From: Hymenopellis radicata
Taxonomy: Eukaryota; Basidiomycota; Agaricomycetes; Agaricales; Physalacriaceae
Assembly: GCA_015501595.1 (NCBI GenBank)
Contig: JADNRX010000317.1
Coordinates: 1-62,489, forward strand
Direction: 5' to 3'
DNA: 62,489 nt
The stretch's first letter is position 1, and each line of letters starts with the position of its first letter. The position numbers and the translations under genes were made by a program. A model generated the notes under the pieces. That model was not told the origin of the DNA and ran no database searches. It saw only the letters and a list, made by a program, of their open reading frames with translations. Of the stretch, positions 11,388 to 22,300 are shown in pieces.

Positions 11388-12173
11388 ATGGCCGAGTCCT
11401 ACCTCGTTATTGGTGGCTGTGGATTTCTTGGAGCACATCATCGAGTCGCTGCTCCAACGAGGAGAAACAGGCGTTCGACGTTGTGATCCGTGATGTCGAC
11501 CCAAGAGTCGCGGTGTTCCCTGGGGACCTGACGAACGAAAACGACAAGAGAAGTCGTGCTCAGAGTGCCTTTCCCATTAGCCTGGAGTATAAACCTGTTC
11601 ACAACGTCCTGCTTACACTTGACTAGTATCCGTGACCGGCTCGCAGTCGGAACCATGATGAACATTCTCGTTCAAGGAAAGCACACGGTTCAGCTCGGCA
11701 ACGACACCAATCTGTTTGACTGAACGTTTATCGTGAATGCTCATCTGCTCGCAGCCGACCGTGTCTCCTCGTCACATCCTAAACATGCACTTGTCGCAGG
11801 ACAAGCATTCTTTATTCGAGCCTTGGCCTTTCTGGAACTTGGCACGCCGCTTGTGGGCTACCGCCGTCGGACATGAAGTCGAGCCACCAATTGTCTTGCC
11901 ATACCCGTTGCGTGTCCGAGGTTGTTGCTTGGTTCACGGGAAAGCAACCCCTGTTGTCGCGGTCTAGGGTGTTAGTGTTCACTGCAGCGCGCCGGTGTAA
12001 TATTTCCAAGGCGCGAACGGCCTTGGATTATCATCCGAGATTTCAATGGATGAGGCTGTGAAGCGAACCGTTGAGGTAAGGTCGCCTCTTTTCATATTCC
12101 AAGTCGTAAATTAATGATATGCTTCAAGTGGTGGTTATCGGAACATCCTGAATTCAAGGCGCGACGCCACTAA
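11388..12173 (+). pseudogene. Family E copy 1: 3-beta-HSD-type SDR relic
   Basis: Begins ATG with ESYLVIGGCGFLGAH, the Rossmann glycine motif of NAD(P)-dependent sterol-4-alpha-carboxylate 3-dehydrogenase-like enzymes (3-beta-HSD family). One base is missing right after it, near 11440. Almost all of the second exon, including the YxxxK catalytic motif, is deleted between about 11540 and 11590. The rest keeps shifted pieces matching the intact copy at 34.5-33.9 kb (AAHLLAADR, HPKHALVAGQ, ending in WWLSEHPEF). It cannot make an enzyme. It belongs to block I, in order E-S-A-C on the plus strand with S reversed. Confidence 0.8.
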
Positions 12174-12225
12174 GTTCATTCTACAGACTTCTACGAAATA
12201 TCGGCCTTGTTTGAGCTACTCTCAT

Positions 12226-12632
12226 TCAATGAGACACTTCTGTTGAATTTGAACTGGAATCGTGGCCTGCGATACATTCAAATCAGCAAACACTCGATCC
12301 CACATTTTATTATCGCTCACGAGAACAACTCCTTTCCGTGTGTCGATATCCGACAGTTCCCTCCTTGCAACATTCCTTGAAAACATCCATATTCTTTTCG
12401 TGCACAACGTAACAGGTGTCGTTGTCCATGGGGCTGGCCGCCTCGTTGCAGCAGGTCCTGACGTTGGTCAGGCAAGGAAGTTGCAAGAGGATGGACCCAC
12501 ATTGTGAGGTTGTACAGAGCAACCGTCTTACTCGAGCCGTATGCTTCCCCTTTGCAAACGCAGCGGTACTGGTCCATCGCGTCTGTGCCATGCAGAGTGA
12601 GAACGCAGAAGCAGTAAGGTGGACTTGAGCAT
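12226..12632 (-). pseudogene. Small cysteine-rich secreted protein, copy 1, broken
   Basis: Same exon-intron structure as the intact gene at 41.3 kb: ATG at 12632, splice GTGGGTCC...CGTCAG, a second intron GTGAGCG...TCGCAG and a stop at 12226. In the signal-peptide region the run TTACTGCTTCTGCG lacks bases present in TTACTCGTCCTGCTTCTC, so translation from the ATG leaves the frame and ends early. The mature part DQYRCVCKGE is preserved in the original frame. A TATA-like TATATAAGG lies upstream near 12672. Confidence 0.75.
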
Positions 12633-12929
12633 TGCGGATACTATGACAGCCGCAAGACTGTACTCCCTTATATATGTAGTCCTTCTCTGATCTTCCAATC
12701 GTGCTTTCAATAAGAATACTATCCTTTCCATCCAGACATCAATCTGTCAAACTGGCCTTGTCCACGAGATGAGAGAGGTGTAGGTACACGCGGCTAGCAT
12801 AATTGGCGTCAAGATCGGGACCCGGGTAGGCGCATTGATGATCCTTTCTTGTTCTGCGCGCTCGTTTGCAATTCTGTCGCCTTCGCCTTGAACCTAGTCA
12901 TACACGCCGGATTTTGTAAGTTCGCCATC

Positions 12930-13610
12930 ATGCCGTTGCGACCAGCACGCGTCTGTCGGTTTGCAATCCGCTGTCAAGAAAAAGAAGCGACAAACGACGA
13001 AGCAGAAGAAATAGACATATATGATCCGGGAGACAGCGATGTACATGTCGTCTTTTAGCGTCATCTATCGGGACTGACACATTTATTCAGCCTTACACGC
13101 ACGAATACATCCTCATGCATGAGCCCTTCCGCCGCATTCCACTTTCCTACTATCCAGACGTCGACTACGGGTTTTACCCGCCCCGCTTGGTCTTTGGTAT
13201 TGGTCTGCTGCGTGACGAGGCGGTCGCGTACGCTGAGGAACAGGGGATCCTCGGGCCACCTGGATCCGAATACTCAGGTGCAGGTCTGCTTTTCGGATTC
13301 CAGGACATGGCAAGCCACTTCACAAAGCTATATGGTCACAGGTTCATGGCGGCCACTGTCTTGTCGCGTAAGTGCGACATTGTGCTTGCGTTATTCGACA
13401 ACTACTCGAGGCCTAAAGACGTCGAGAGCAGGCGGAAGGTGCGGGATATAATGAGGGAGCTGGTCAAGATTTTCCCGGCTGCGCGTGAGAGGCGGGGCTA
13501 CTTCTACTGGGCGATGAATGAGAGCATGTATCCGCGGGGTGCGTCACGCGACGCTGTCTCTTGCCTTGCAACCTCGCTAATACGTTTCCAACTTAGATAT
13601 TCCCGACTGA
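12930..13610 (+). CDS. Family A copy 1, unknown protein
   Basis: Exon 1 is 12930-13040, exon 2 is 13091-13538 and exon 3 is 13597-13610; introns are 50 and 58 bp. The core is shared by five copies here: IDIYDPGDSD, then HEYILMHEPFRRIPLSYYPD, GIGLLRDEAVAYAEEQGIL, RKCDIVLALFDNYSRP and a terminal RRGYFYWAMNESMYP. There is no signal peptide or TM segment, and I recognise no domain. The first half of exon 1 (MPLRPARVCRFAIRC) differs from copies 2-4 (MSDKMEPCTS), although the splice site and total exon length are the same, so a different 5' end is attached. One base fewer at the second donor gives the end PRDIPD instead of PQRYSPLMYKD. Confidence 0.65.
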
Positions 13611-14130
13611 TGTATAAGCAATAGTCAAATGTTGTTGCTTCGTTTCTGCCCGCGTTTTGCTCTTCTCATGCAAAACTTTGTTCCATGGTCAGCTATCAAC
13701 CCACTCGCTTGCCTAAATCCGTAGGACAAAGTGGACAGCAGCGAGCACATCCGGCCAAAGAAGGTGTACAACATGCAATTCAAGGCGGTGGCAAATTGGA
13801 CAGCAGGATTCCAAGCACTGTTTGTATCTACCTAAAGCCGGCACCATTTCGCGTACAGAAATGCACTTTGAACAAATGCTCACATTCTGCATATATGCGC
13901 TCGGTCTGAGTCGCATTCGCGCCAGATGGCTTTTCTTCATTCCAGTGCCTCCATATATTGCATCTCGGACATGCTAAGACCGGCAACGCCCAAATACGCA
14001 CCAGAGGGCCGCAGTGTATCATATTATGACCAAGGGTTTGAGCGCGTTTTCTGCACGGAAAAGAAAGATCGCGTCGCGGAATCAGCTTCCGAGTACTCGT
14101 GCAAATTTTACCATTACTCAAATGTATTCC
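13611..14130. repeat. Conserved 3' flank of family A
   Basis: About 500 bp after the A gene that recurs, with indels, behind every A copy (27.2-26.5, 33.1-32.4, 37.0-36.7 and 40.2-39.7 kb, all in the same orientation relative to A). Shared landmarks are TGTTGCTTCGTTTCTGCCCG, GCTCTTCTCATGCAAAAC, TCTGCATATATG and ATGACCAAGGGTTTG. It does not look coding, so the duplicated unit is larger than the gene. Confidence 0.75.
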
Positions 14131-14230
14131 CTAGCCATAAAATGAGTTTGAGAGCAATCTAAGGTCTACTGAAGGTTCTGCAGCTGTAATCCCAATGTGA
14201 TCGGTCAGTCGTACCTCTCTTCCCGCCATC

Positions 14231-15884
14231 ATGATCTCGCGTCTCAAGCTCAAGCGCGCCGTCTCTTCGTCAACGACTGAGGCACCTGCGAAGAAGTCTA
14301 GGCTGCCTCTGGAGACTCCTCACCCATCGCTGCTATCGGAAGCGACCGCATATAAGCTGCCTTCCTCTGTCGGCGTATATGAGACACCCAGAGATTTTTC
14401 ACCACTCCCAGTTACCACATCGCAGCGCCTCAAGGAAAACAGGATCAAGCCTGTCAAGAAGACCTACGGGAAGTATGGCAAGAAGAAGACCGCGACAATG
14501 CTAGACAGCCCGTATGAATCGTCGCCAGATAAGGACGGACATTTCGCGACATCAAAGACGACGCAGGCGAACAAAGAACCGCTTATCCTTGGAGGACTAC
14601 TTGGACCGCTCTCAACATTACCGCCTCTCACTTCAGCGCCTTCTTCGCCGAACCAACGCTCTTCCACTCGTCGCCCGTCGTTTGACGCTCCTCATACTCA
14701 TCTGAACTTTGACCTCTTTTCTCCGTCCCGCAATGTCGACTTCAACAGACCTCCCAGTCAGCTGTCACTCTACGACTATAATTCGCGCGACTTCGATGCC
14801 GACTTGCCTAAACTTCGTCAGAGCACCCCCAAACATGCTGGATATGATACTGAGTCTGACGAAGAAGATACTATGCAATCCATATTTGGAGCCAGGTTGG
14901 AAGGAGGATATGAAACGCCAGATATGGATGACTCGGACTGGGTTAGCGATTCCTTGATCTCTCCTCCCTCGAAGACAAAGGCGCACAACGATGTGGAAAT
15001 GCTTCCTCCTCCCGATCCGCAGGTTCTTGAAGAACTGTTCGATAGTCTCGTTCTCATGCGTGAGTCTCTCAACCGTGGTTATATGCGTTTCTAACAAGTC
15101 TTTAGCATCTTCCCCTCAGCGCTCTCGTTCTCTAGATTCTGGACTTAAGGATAAAGACTCCATCCTGGATAGCGATGACACCTCTACCTTAGCGCCCGCC
15201 TTACCCATCAATCGTACGCGCAGCGGCACTGTTATCGGTCGCGCGAGAAGTGGAACGATCAAGAGCGGTGCAACTCTTGCTATCGGTAACGGCGTTCGTG
15301 GTCCCCCGCCGACTAGAACGAGGAGTGGTACCATTGTCCCTAGCACGACGCGCGCGCGCAGCGGCAGCATCGTGACATCGCAACCGGTGGTGGGATCTCG
15401 AGCTAGAAATGGGAGTATCGTGGCTGCCCCTGGAAATACTTCTAGAACCAGGAGTGGCAGTATTGTCGCGCCTCCCCGCATTATGGGACCTCCTCCTCCT
15501 CCAAGCCGTCCTCGTAACGGAAGCATCATCGCCCCTCCAAACAGGAATCGCAGTGGTAGCATTATCGCTCCACCGGGCAGGGCCCGCAGCGGCAGCATCA
15601 TCGCACCTATTATTCGCAATCGTAGCGGGAGCATCGCAGCTTCTCGTTCCACTGCTTCGCAGAGTCTTCCTTTGTCTATCATGCACGCAGAGGAAGAAGA
15701 CAGTCCCGACGAGCTAGATCTTATCATGTGCGAAGAACCTGTTGTCGTTGTTCAACCACCACCGATTCGTATGAGCAAGGCCAGGGCGAGCAAGATCGAA
15801 AAGGCCAAACAGCGCGCGCTGAGACGAAGCAAAGGAGATGATGACATGATGGGCGAAATCGAAGACGATGAATTGCTGTTGTAA
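14231..15884 (+). CDS. Family C: disordered protein with RxRxx[S/T] repeats, 535 aa
   Basis: Exons 14231-15059 and 15106-15884, with a 46-bp intron in phase 1, give 535 codons. The N-terminal half is basic and Ser/Pro-rich with an acidic patch (YDTESDEED, then ETPDMDDSDWVSD). The C-terminal half carries about ten units of the form R-x-R-[S/N]-G-[S/T]-[I/V] separated by APP-rich spacers; this fits the consensus of AGC kinases (Akt/Ypk/S6K type, RxRxx[S/T]). The tail is charged (SKIEKAKQRALRRSKGDDDM). No folded domain was recognised; a multiply phosphorylated scaffold or chromatin/cytoskeleton adaptor is possible but unproven. A truncated copy lies at 36.7-35.6 kb. The opposite strand shows long open frames caused only by the repeat. 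Confidence 0.8.
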
Positions 15885-16506
15885 GGAAATTGGATCACCA
15901 TGCAGGCTATCGCACATTTCATTGTTTTCCGGATCATTTTCAGACTCGCTATGGAACTGCTATCAGGAATCACTTCGCATTACTTTTCTTTGGAACTCAC
16001 GTACACTCGCTTGCATATGGACTTTAATTGCTCTCGTAGATAATTTAGTGCTGGAATCACTGGACTTGTATTGTCATGGACTTTCGTATACTTACCATTG
16101 GACTGTAATGTTGCCATTATCGCTCATTGTTTGTGGTATTGTACGCATAGTATCATAATGTTGTCTCATCGTTATACTCGTTACTTGTGTTTTCTCATAT
16201 TCGATAGCGAATTTCCGACTGTTACACCTACTGTACGCCTTTGCATCCTCCCTGTCCAACAGTTCAAACCTCTTTCATACTATGATTCATAGTACCTAGA
16301 AAGTCCAAGAGGATCGCCCATGTCGGGTCCCGTTGGATCCTTCGGATGTATCCGCGGTCGGGTCGGTAACCATCGGTCTGCCTTGACGTTTCATCCACAA
16401 ATGTACTTATTACGCATCGCCGCCCCGCAGCGCTTTCTTAATCCCTTCAGTGGCTCAGACTGGCTCTCCTGCTCACCTGTTCATAGTACAGAGCCCTCGA
16501 GTCTAA
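15885..16506. repeat. 3' flank of family C, shared with 35.6-35.1 kb
   Basis: The 15885-16330 sequence returns in reverse orientation behind the truncated C copy (35608-35120), e.g. ATTGTCATGGACTTTCGTATAC. It is AT-richer than the gene and contains no gene; the last 180 bp precede the MBOAT relic. Confidence 0.7.
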
Positions 16507-17829
16507 ATGAAGATGGAGATCAGCGACGAAAAGTTGCATTTCAATGTGGTCACCATGTATGGGCTGCCAGGATTACTGCTGGCGGTCATTCAGGCCTCTG
16601 ATTTGTCCAAAACCTGGCGTACCGTCTACTTTGCTGGACTCACAGCGGTGACTTATATGGCCTTCCACTCCCACATCAGCACGGACGCAAAACACACTTA
16701 CATCGCTGGATGCATCCTGGCGGAGCAATGGCTTTCAAGCTTTCAACTGCTCTTCATTGTTAATCCTATCCAGGATTGTCGACACCGTTCGGACAAGGTC
16801 CATCCTTCTCAGTACCCCTTCTGGTACCGAGTTTTCTGGTGCATGTGCATGAGAGGAAGCATGCGGGGCATTGGATGGAACTGCCAGGTTTGTATGTCGT
16901 TCCACCCAGTACGGCTCTCGGCTTATTGGTTGTTAGATCAAGAATGTACCACCGGCACCAACCGGATCGCGAACGTCGTTCGTATTGACGCGACTTTCAC
17001 GCGTATTGTTCTCCTATGTGGCCATGGATATCGCGTCGATATTCTTCAGCTTCTTTCCGGAGGTGTTCTCTCCGTCCGCGTCTCAAAGCTTCGTATCCAA
17101 AGGCCCCGCTTTCGAGCATTTCACTGTGGTGGGGACCGCGATTATAACCATGAACGGCGTGAGCATGATCTACAACATCGTTGCGATTCTTGCGGTCGGA
17201 ACGGGGCTACACGAATCTCAGGACTGGCCCGATTGCTTTGGCAGTGTCTTTGATTCCTACACAATCCGACGTTTCTGGGGGTGTGTACTTCTTGTCTTCC
17301 GTTGTAGTCGTAAAATCTGAGATGCAACTCTGTATAGGTCCACATGGCATCAAAACATTACTCGTGTAAGTAAGCCCATCTCTTCAGTTCCTCCCGGCAT
17401 TTATTCAATGTACTTGAAGCATGTCATGGGTTATGGCAAAGCCACGTCCATGCGCTCGGTTTCAAACGGGGCTCGGTTCCGGCGTATATTACCCTTCTTA
17501 TTGTTGGATTCATCGTTTCAGGCATTCTACATTGTGGAGGGGACGCGATGTTTGGGTTGAACCGATTTGGTCAATCCATGTACATTTTCTTTATTCAGGC
17601 GCGGGCATTGCGTTCGAACAAGCCGTGATGCACCTTGGGTGGCGACTTGGCATCCGGCCTGGATTTTACGCTGGACGCTTGATAGGTTACTTGTGGGTTC
17701 TACAATGGTTTAGGTTTACAGCTTCAGAGTTCATAGATTCTCAAATACGTGGCGGAGCTGGTCATCACGATATCGTGCCCGTCTCTGTCGTTCGTCCGTT
17801 GCTTCGCATATGTGGCGTGAGTGTATAAT
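16507..17829 (+). pseudogene. MBOAT_2/wax-synthase-like acyltransferase relic 1
   Basis: Exons 16507-16887, 16937-17280 and 17338-17366, then a further intron, carry the signature of the fungal multi-pass acyltransferase family found near terpenoid and other secondary-metabolite genes: HRSDKVHPSQYPFWYRVFW, SMRGIGWNCQ, LHESQDWPDCFGSVFDSYT, IRRFWG and STWHQ, then LGFKRGS, HCGGDAMFG and IGYLWV. The order and spacing fit. After GYGKATS the frame must change near 17450, and again near 17610 (a missing base restores AGIAFEQAVMHLG), so the last third is split over frames. Several hydrophobic helices are visible. With two breaks it is probably non-functional, unless both are consensus errors. Confidence 0.7.
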
Positions 17830-18141
17830 GATATCGTCGACTTCACTTCCCATACTTAGGTTAAGACAACCCGTCAACCCGTCTATGTCTTCTTTACTCG
17901 CAGTGGGCTTACCGCGCTCTGGCCGTGGTCGACGGTGCTTCAAAGTGATACAAATGTTGGCAACAAGTGATGATCGCCGTGAACTTTACTTCATGATGAT
18001 TGCCTGGAAATCTTCACGAAGGTGCAGTGCATATTTGTCTGAAAGGTGGCGGATCTCTCCGAGACCCGACGCAAGCGAACACGCTCTACCTCCACACTTC
18101 AAGTTGACGCTTAGGACCCATCTCGCCTATTGTTCGAAAAG

Positions 18142-19341
18142 ATGAACGTTTCTCCCAGAAATGACCAATCTTCATTTAATATTCTCTTCTTGGCAGTCCC
18201 TAACCTTCTACTATCTGTCATCCTCGCGTGGACCCAGATATAAGTCGGAAGGCGCTATACTTAGTCGCTTTAACGGGAATGACGTTTGTCGCATTCCAAA
18301 CTACGGCATGCGATCCAAGCACGGCTACGCGTTGGGATGCACGTTGGTGGGCAATGGATAACTTCCTCTCAGTTGCTACTCCTTGTCAATCCTCTCCATG
18401 AGTATCGACATTGCTCTGACAAAATACACCCTACCCGATATCCCCTACGGTATCGTATATATTGGTGCCTATGCGTGAAGATCAGTGTATGTGGTATATC
18501 GGGAGCTACCACGTTCGTTATCAACGTCTTTCAATAACATTGCTCCCAGCTCAGGTAATTGCAGCCAATCAATGAGTCGCGTACGACATTCGTCTTAATA
18601 CGCCTTATTCGCGCCCTGGGCAGTTATCTGTTCCTCGACATTGCCTCAATCTACATGGCCCATCGCCCTCGCATTTATTCGGCTACGTTGACCCAAACCT
18701 TGGCATCACAGGACCCAATCACTCGGGGGATTGCTGGACTAGGAGGATTCGTTGTCGTCTCGGTCAGCGCCTGTTATCTGCGATCTCAGTTGCTTCGGGC
18801 GCTACTGAGCCAGCCTACTGGCCAGACAACTTTGGCAGCATATGGGACGCACACTCCATCGCCGGGTTTTGGGGGTATGCATGCGGCGGCGTCGACATCT
18901 CTCTCTGATTAAAATGAAAGCCGTTACAGGAGAACGTGGCACCAAACCTTGACTCGAGTAAGCGCACCGGCACATCTGTCTCGTGTCTTTCTCACGTCAT
19001 TGAGTAGCAAGGGCTTGCGTACGGAAAAGCTGCGTGTAGGGCCTTCGGACTCCAGCGCGGTTCTTTTCGGGCCCCCATAACAATTGTCAGTGGCGCATTT
19101 GTAGCGTCGGCACTCCACCATTCTGCGGGTGATGCGATGTTTGGAACACGAAGACTAGGAGAATCAGTGCCTTTCTTCCTCCCGCAGCCCTTCGGCATTG
19201 CCCTTGAGCAGATAGTTATGTACCTCGCTAAATGCGTTGGGCTCGCTGTACATTCTCGTATCGGCCGCGCCATTGGATATCTATGGTCCATTATGTGGTT
19301 TAGCATTACAGCTGCACCCCCTCGTGGATTCGCTAATTCGT
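18142..19341 (+). pseudogene. MBOAT_2/wax-synthase-like acyltransferase relic 2
   Basis: Tandem paralogue of the previous gene. A hydrophobic start (FLAVPNLLLSVILAWTQ), NPLHEYRHCSDKIHPTRYP, TFVLIRLIRALGSYLFLDIA, TWHQTLTR, AFGLQRGS, HHSAGDAMFGTRRLGESVPF and a final IGYLWSIMWFSIT are all present in the right order. They lie in at least three frames between 18230 and 18900, and a stop follows TQI at about 18239. The last exon (from about 19014, after a 50-bp intron) is clean. More decayed than copy 1. The pair suggests a former metabolite locus, but no terpene cyclase, P450 or polyketide synthase lies in the window. Confidence 0.7.
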
Positions 19342-22300
19342 AGCGGGATCACACATAAAGGTCTTGTAGGATTCTCCCTACTTCGGTTGATGTTCGATTT
19401 GAACGGGCCCAACAGCGTTAGAGACTGACTTGGACTCGGAGGATCACGATATGATGCTCGCTATACATGATAATATCTTTAGAACCGCATCGCAATCTTT
19501 AGAAGTGGATCGCACGTTACTTTCGGGACTCTTCGAACGAGATACGAGATAAGGTCTGCGAATCTCCATCGTACCCGTGAGTGAATTAGGCCGCAACTCT
19601 ACGAGCTGTAACGGTACCTCACACTTGGAGTACAGGTCAGGACGGAGGTTACAGCTTGTAGCCGTATCGGGACGAATATCGTGACAACATTTTCTCAATA
19701 CGATGGCTCGAAGTAGGACAATTTGGTCCCATCACTCTCTGGTATGAGCGGAGAGTGAAAAGATCCAAAATTGTAACTTACCTGCACCAAAAGCTCCCGA
19801 CGGTACGGTTACGACCTCCCATGCCGTTCAGTGTTGATCAACTGCTGGTCCGGTTGAGATACCTAAAGATAGAGTGTAGCAGCAGGAAAGGGATTATGAA
19901 GAGGCAGAAGGATATGCCAATGACCTTTGAGAGGCCTACGCGGTCTGTTGACGGTGGAGCAACAGGAGGATGTCGGAGCCAAAAGGCGAGAAGGACCAAC
20001 CAGAGTAACGCGTACAACCTCGCTGTTGGCCGGTAATTCCCCCTGCGCTTTCGTTTTATTTCAATCGTAGAGCTAAGCATCCCATCTAAACAGGTATACA
20101 TGTCCTGAGGAAGCCACACACGAAGACTTACGGAAAACAGCTTCTGTGCCAGACTAGGATATCTCAGAAAAGGGAGAACCTGCGTTACTTGACATTACAA
20201 GGAGAGAGCACGGCCTCTCGAAGATGCACCTGTAACCATGGAGTTGCGTCTAATCGTTCGTCTGGAACTTACACTGGTTCCCATGGGTGCCTTGAAGACA
20301 GGGGATGCGGACACTTGATGCGTTGCTAGAATGTAGATCTAGAATTGTAGGCCTTATCAATTGTCGAGCCTCGATGATTGTTTAACGTGGCCATAGTTTC
20401 TCGCCAGGCGCAGTAGAACACGCGAACATCTGAAATGACGTCACGCGTCCAATTAATGTTGGCAAGGTTCAGAACCATAACGCCAATCCGGCAGTCGAAA
20501 CCCTCCTGTACGCTTCTTGGCTATTTGCATGGGGATCGCATTGATGCATTTGGCAGAGTTGACGCCTATTAATTCGGGGCCGCCTCGGTCGGGTCCGGGA
20601 AAAGACGACAACTTTAAGCAAGACGGTGGATGCTAGCACTTCCAAGTTGTTAATCGTGGGCGGATGCCTTGCGATTTATCTTGTTTGCATCTCGACCCAG
20701 AATACATTCGATTACGCACCTTCAGCGATAGATGGTAAGTGGGCATCGGGTGAATATTGAATTCAGGCGTTTAATGGTTGCTGTGTGAACTGTCCCCTCG
20801 CAAAGGAGCTCTCGGATTCGCCGACGGAACAGGTTTCACCCCAGCAAGCGTCCAACTGTCGCGTTGTTATCAGTGGATGCAAATCTGCACATGTACAAGT
20901 CATGCCACCCACTAAGAGGCGCCACAAACCTCGGGAGTTTGTTGGGGGCGTCACTTGAGAACTCATTATCTTCATGATGGATTACATGGGCGTTGAGGCC
21001 TGACTGATAGTGATAATTATCATCAACCTGAGGACTCTTACGCCAAGACGAACCTATACCTACCCGTGCACTAAGACCGCCGGTTGCGATCTTTGTATGA
21101 AGCGCTCCAAGAGCAAAAATGCGTACGATTGGTTATTATCTGGATGAATTTAGCCGAAAGTATGAAAATCATTAACAAATGTAGATGCTCACGATTGCAG
21201 CCGATTTCCTGCAGTCGCTCGGGTTGGAAGGGTTGAAAATCAAGCTAAATCAAGTCGGTGCACAGCCAGGGACTGGTTTGGCTCGTCAAGAATCACGGAA
21301 TCTTTACTCTGCGTCCGGCGAGAGGTGTTTGGGGTCCCGCCGACGCCCTCCGGAAAGCAATCATCGTGAATTCGAGGTGGATTCTTGTGTGTGAGAGTGT
21401 AGGTCCAGACTTGCCAACTGGAGGTCAACGATCGGGCTCCGATCCAGACAATTTAACTATAAGCTCTGGAATATAAAGCTGTATTTCATCAGCCAAGGCC
21501 ATGCCCTCCAGCGGAGGAAAATCACCGGCATTTCTGGCGTTCATGAAGAGCTGCGCGCTGATTTGCACCCCGATTTAGTTGAGGAGAATGTTCTAGTGTA
21601 TATTGGTTCCGCAAGGGGCCAAAATTTGGCTCCGTGGGACATTTACGCGCTCGAAGGGGTTTGTTGGCGAGTCAGAGTCGTCGAACAGTTTCGAGTCGGA
21701 ATGATGGGCAGATGATGGAACTGTGTATTCAGCTGTATTCAGGGCGTGGGATGACCGGTGATCCTTGGGTGGATAATAGATGAGAAGGCTTCTGCCAGCT
21801 AAGAATGGGCACCAATTGAGCTTGCCGATCCGGACATAGGCGTGAATTGAATGGATGCTAATTCCAGTTCGAGGACGAGCCCGCCCGAGATGTCCAGGGT
21901 TATAGTGTAGTCAGACTTGCGACTATCGACCTTTCTTCCAGTCTCCGCCGGTAGGTGTTCAGATCGACAGGACCAGCTCGGTAGCTGGGCCGTCTGTGCG
22001 CCTGAGGCAAAGCTATCGATTTCCCGTTAAGCCCATCTAGCTGCTGATTCATCAGGCATATCAAGGTACGCAGAAAAAAATACTCGGCCTAGTATGATGG
22101 ATAGACGGTTGGTATTCGAAGCTTGAAGACTGAAGTCTATGACATTGAGTTTATCTCTGTAATCAACGTTAATGATGCGTGTGAAACGGACGTCGCGCAA
22201 TACCAGGAGTTGCCATGGCTGTAAGACGAACTACCTCTGGATACCACCTGAGGCAGTCCCTCAGGCCTCAGATAGCGACCAATATAATGCACAGCAGGCC

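Noticed and set aside
15116..15727. Minus-strand 203-codon frame in the family C repeat
   Set aside because: It is a mirror of the plus-strand repeat, with no start context, introns or homology; the plus gene has a consistent intron and a paralogue.
19838..20119. Membrane protein gene on the minus strand
   Set aside because: Two hydrophobic runs only; no splice partners, no start context and no recognisable family.
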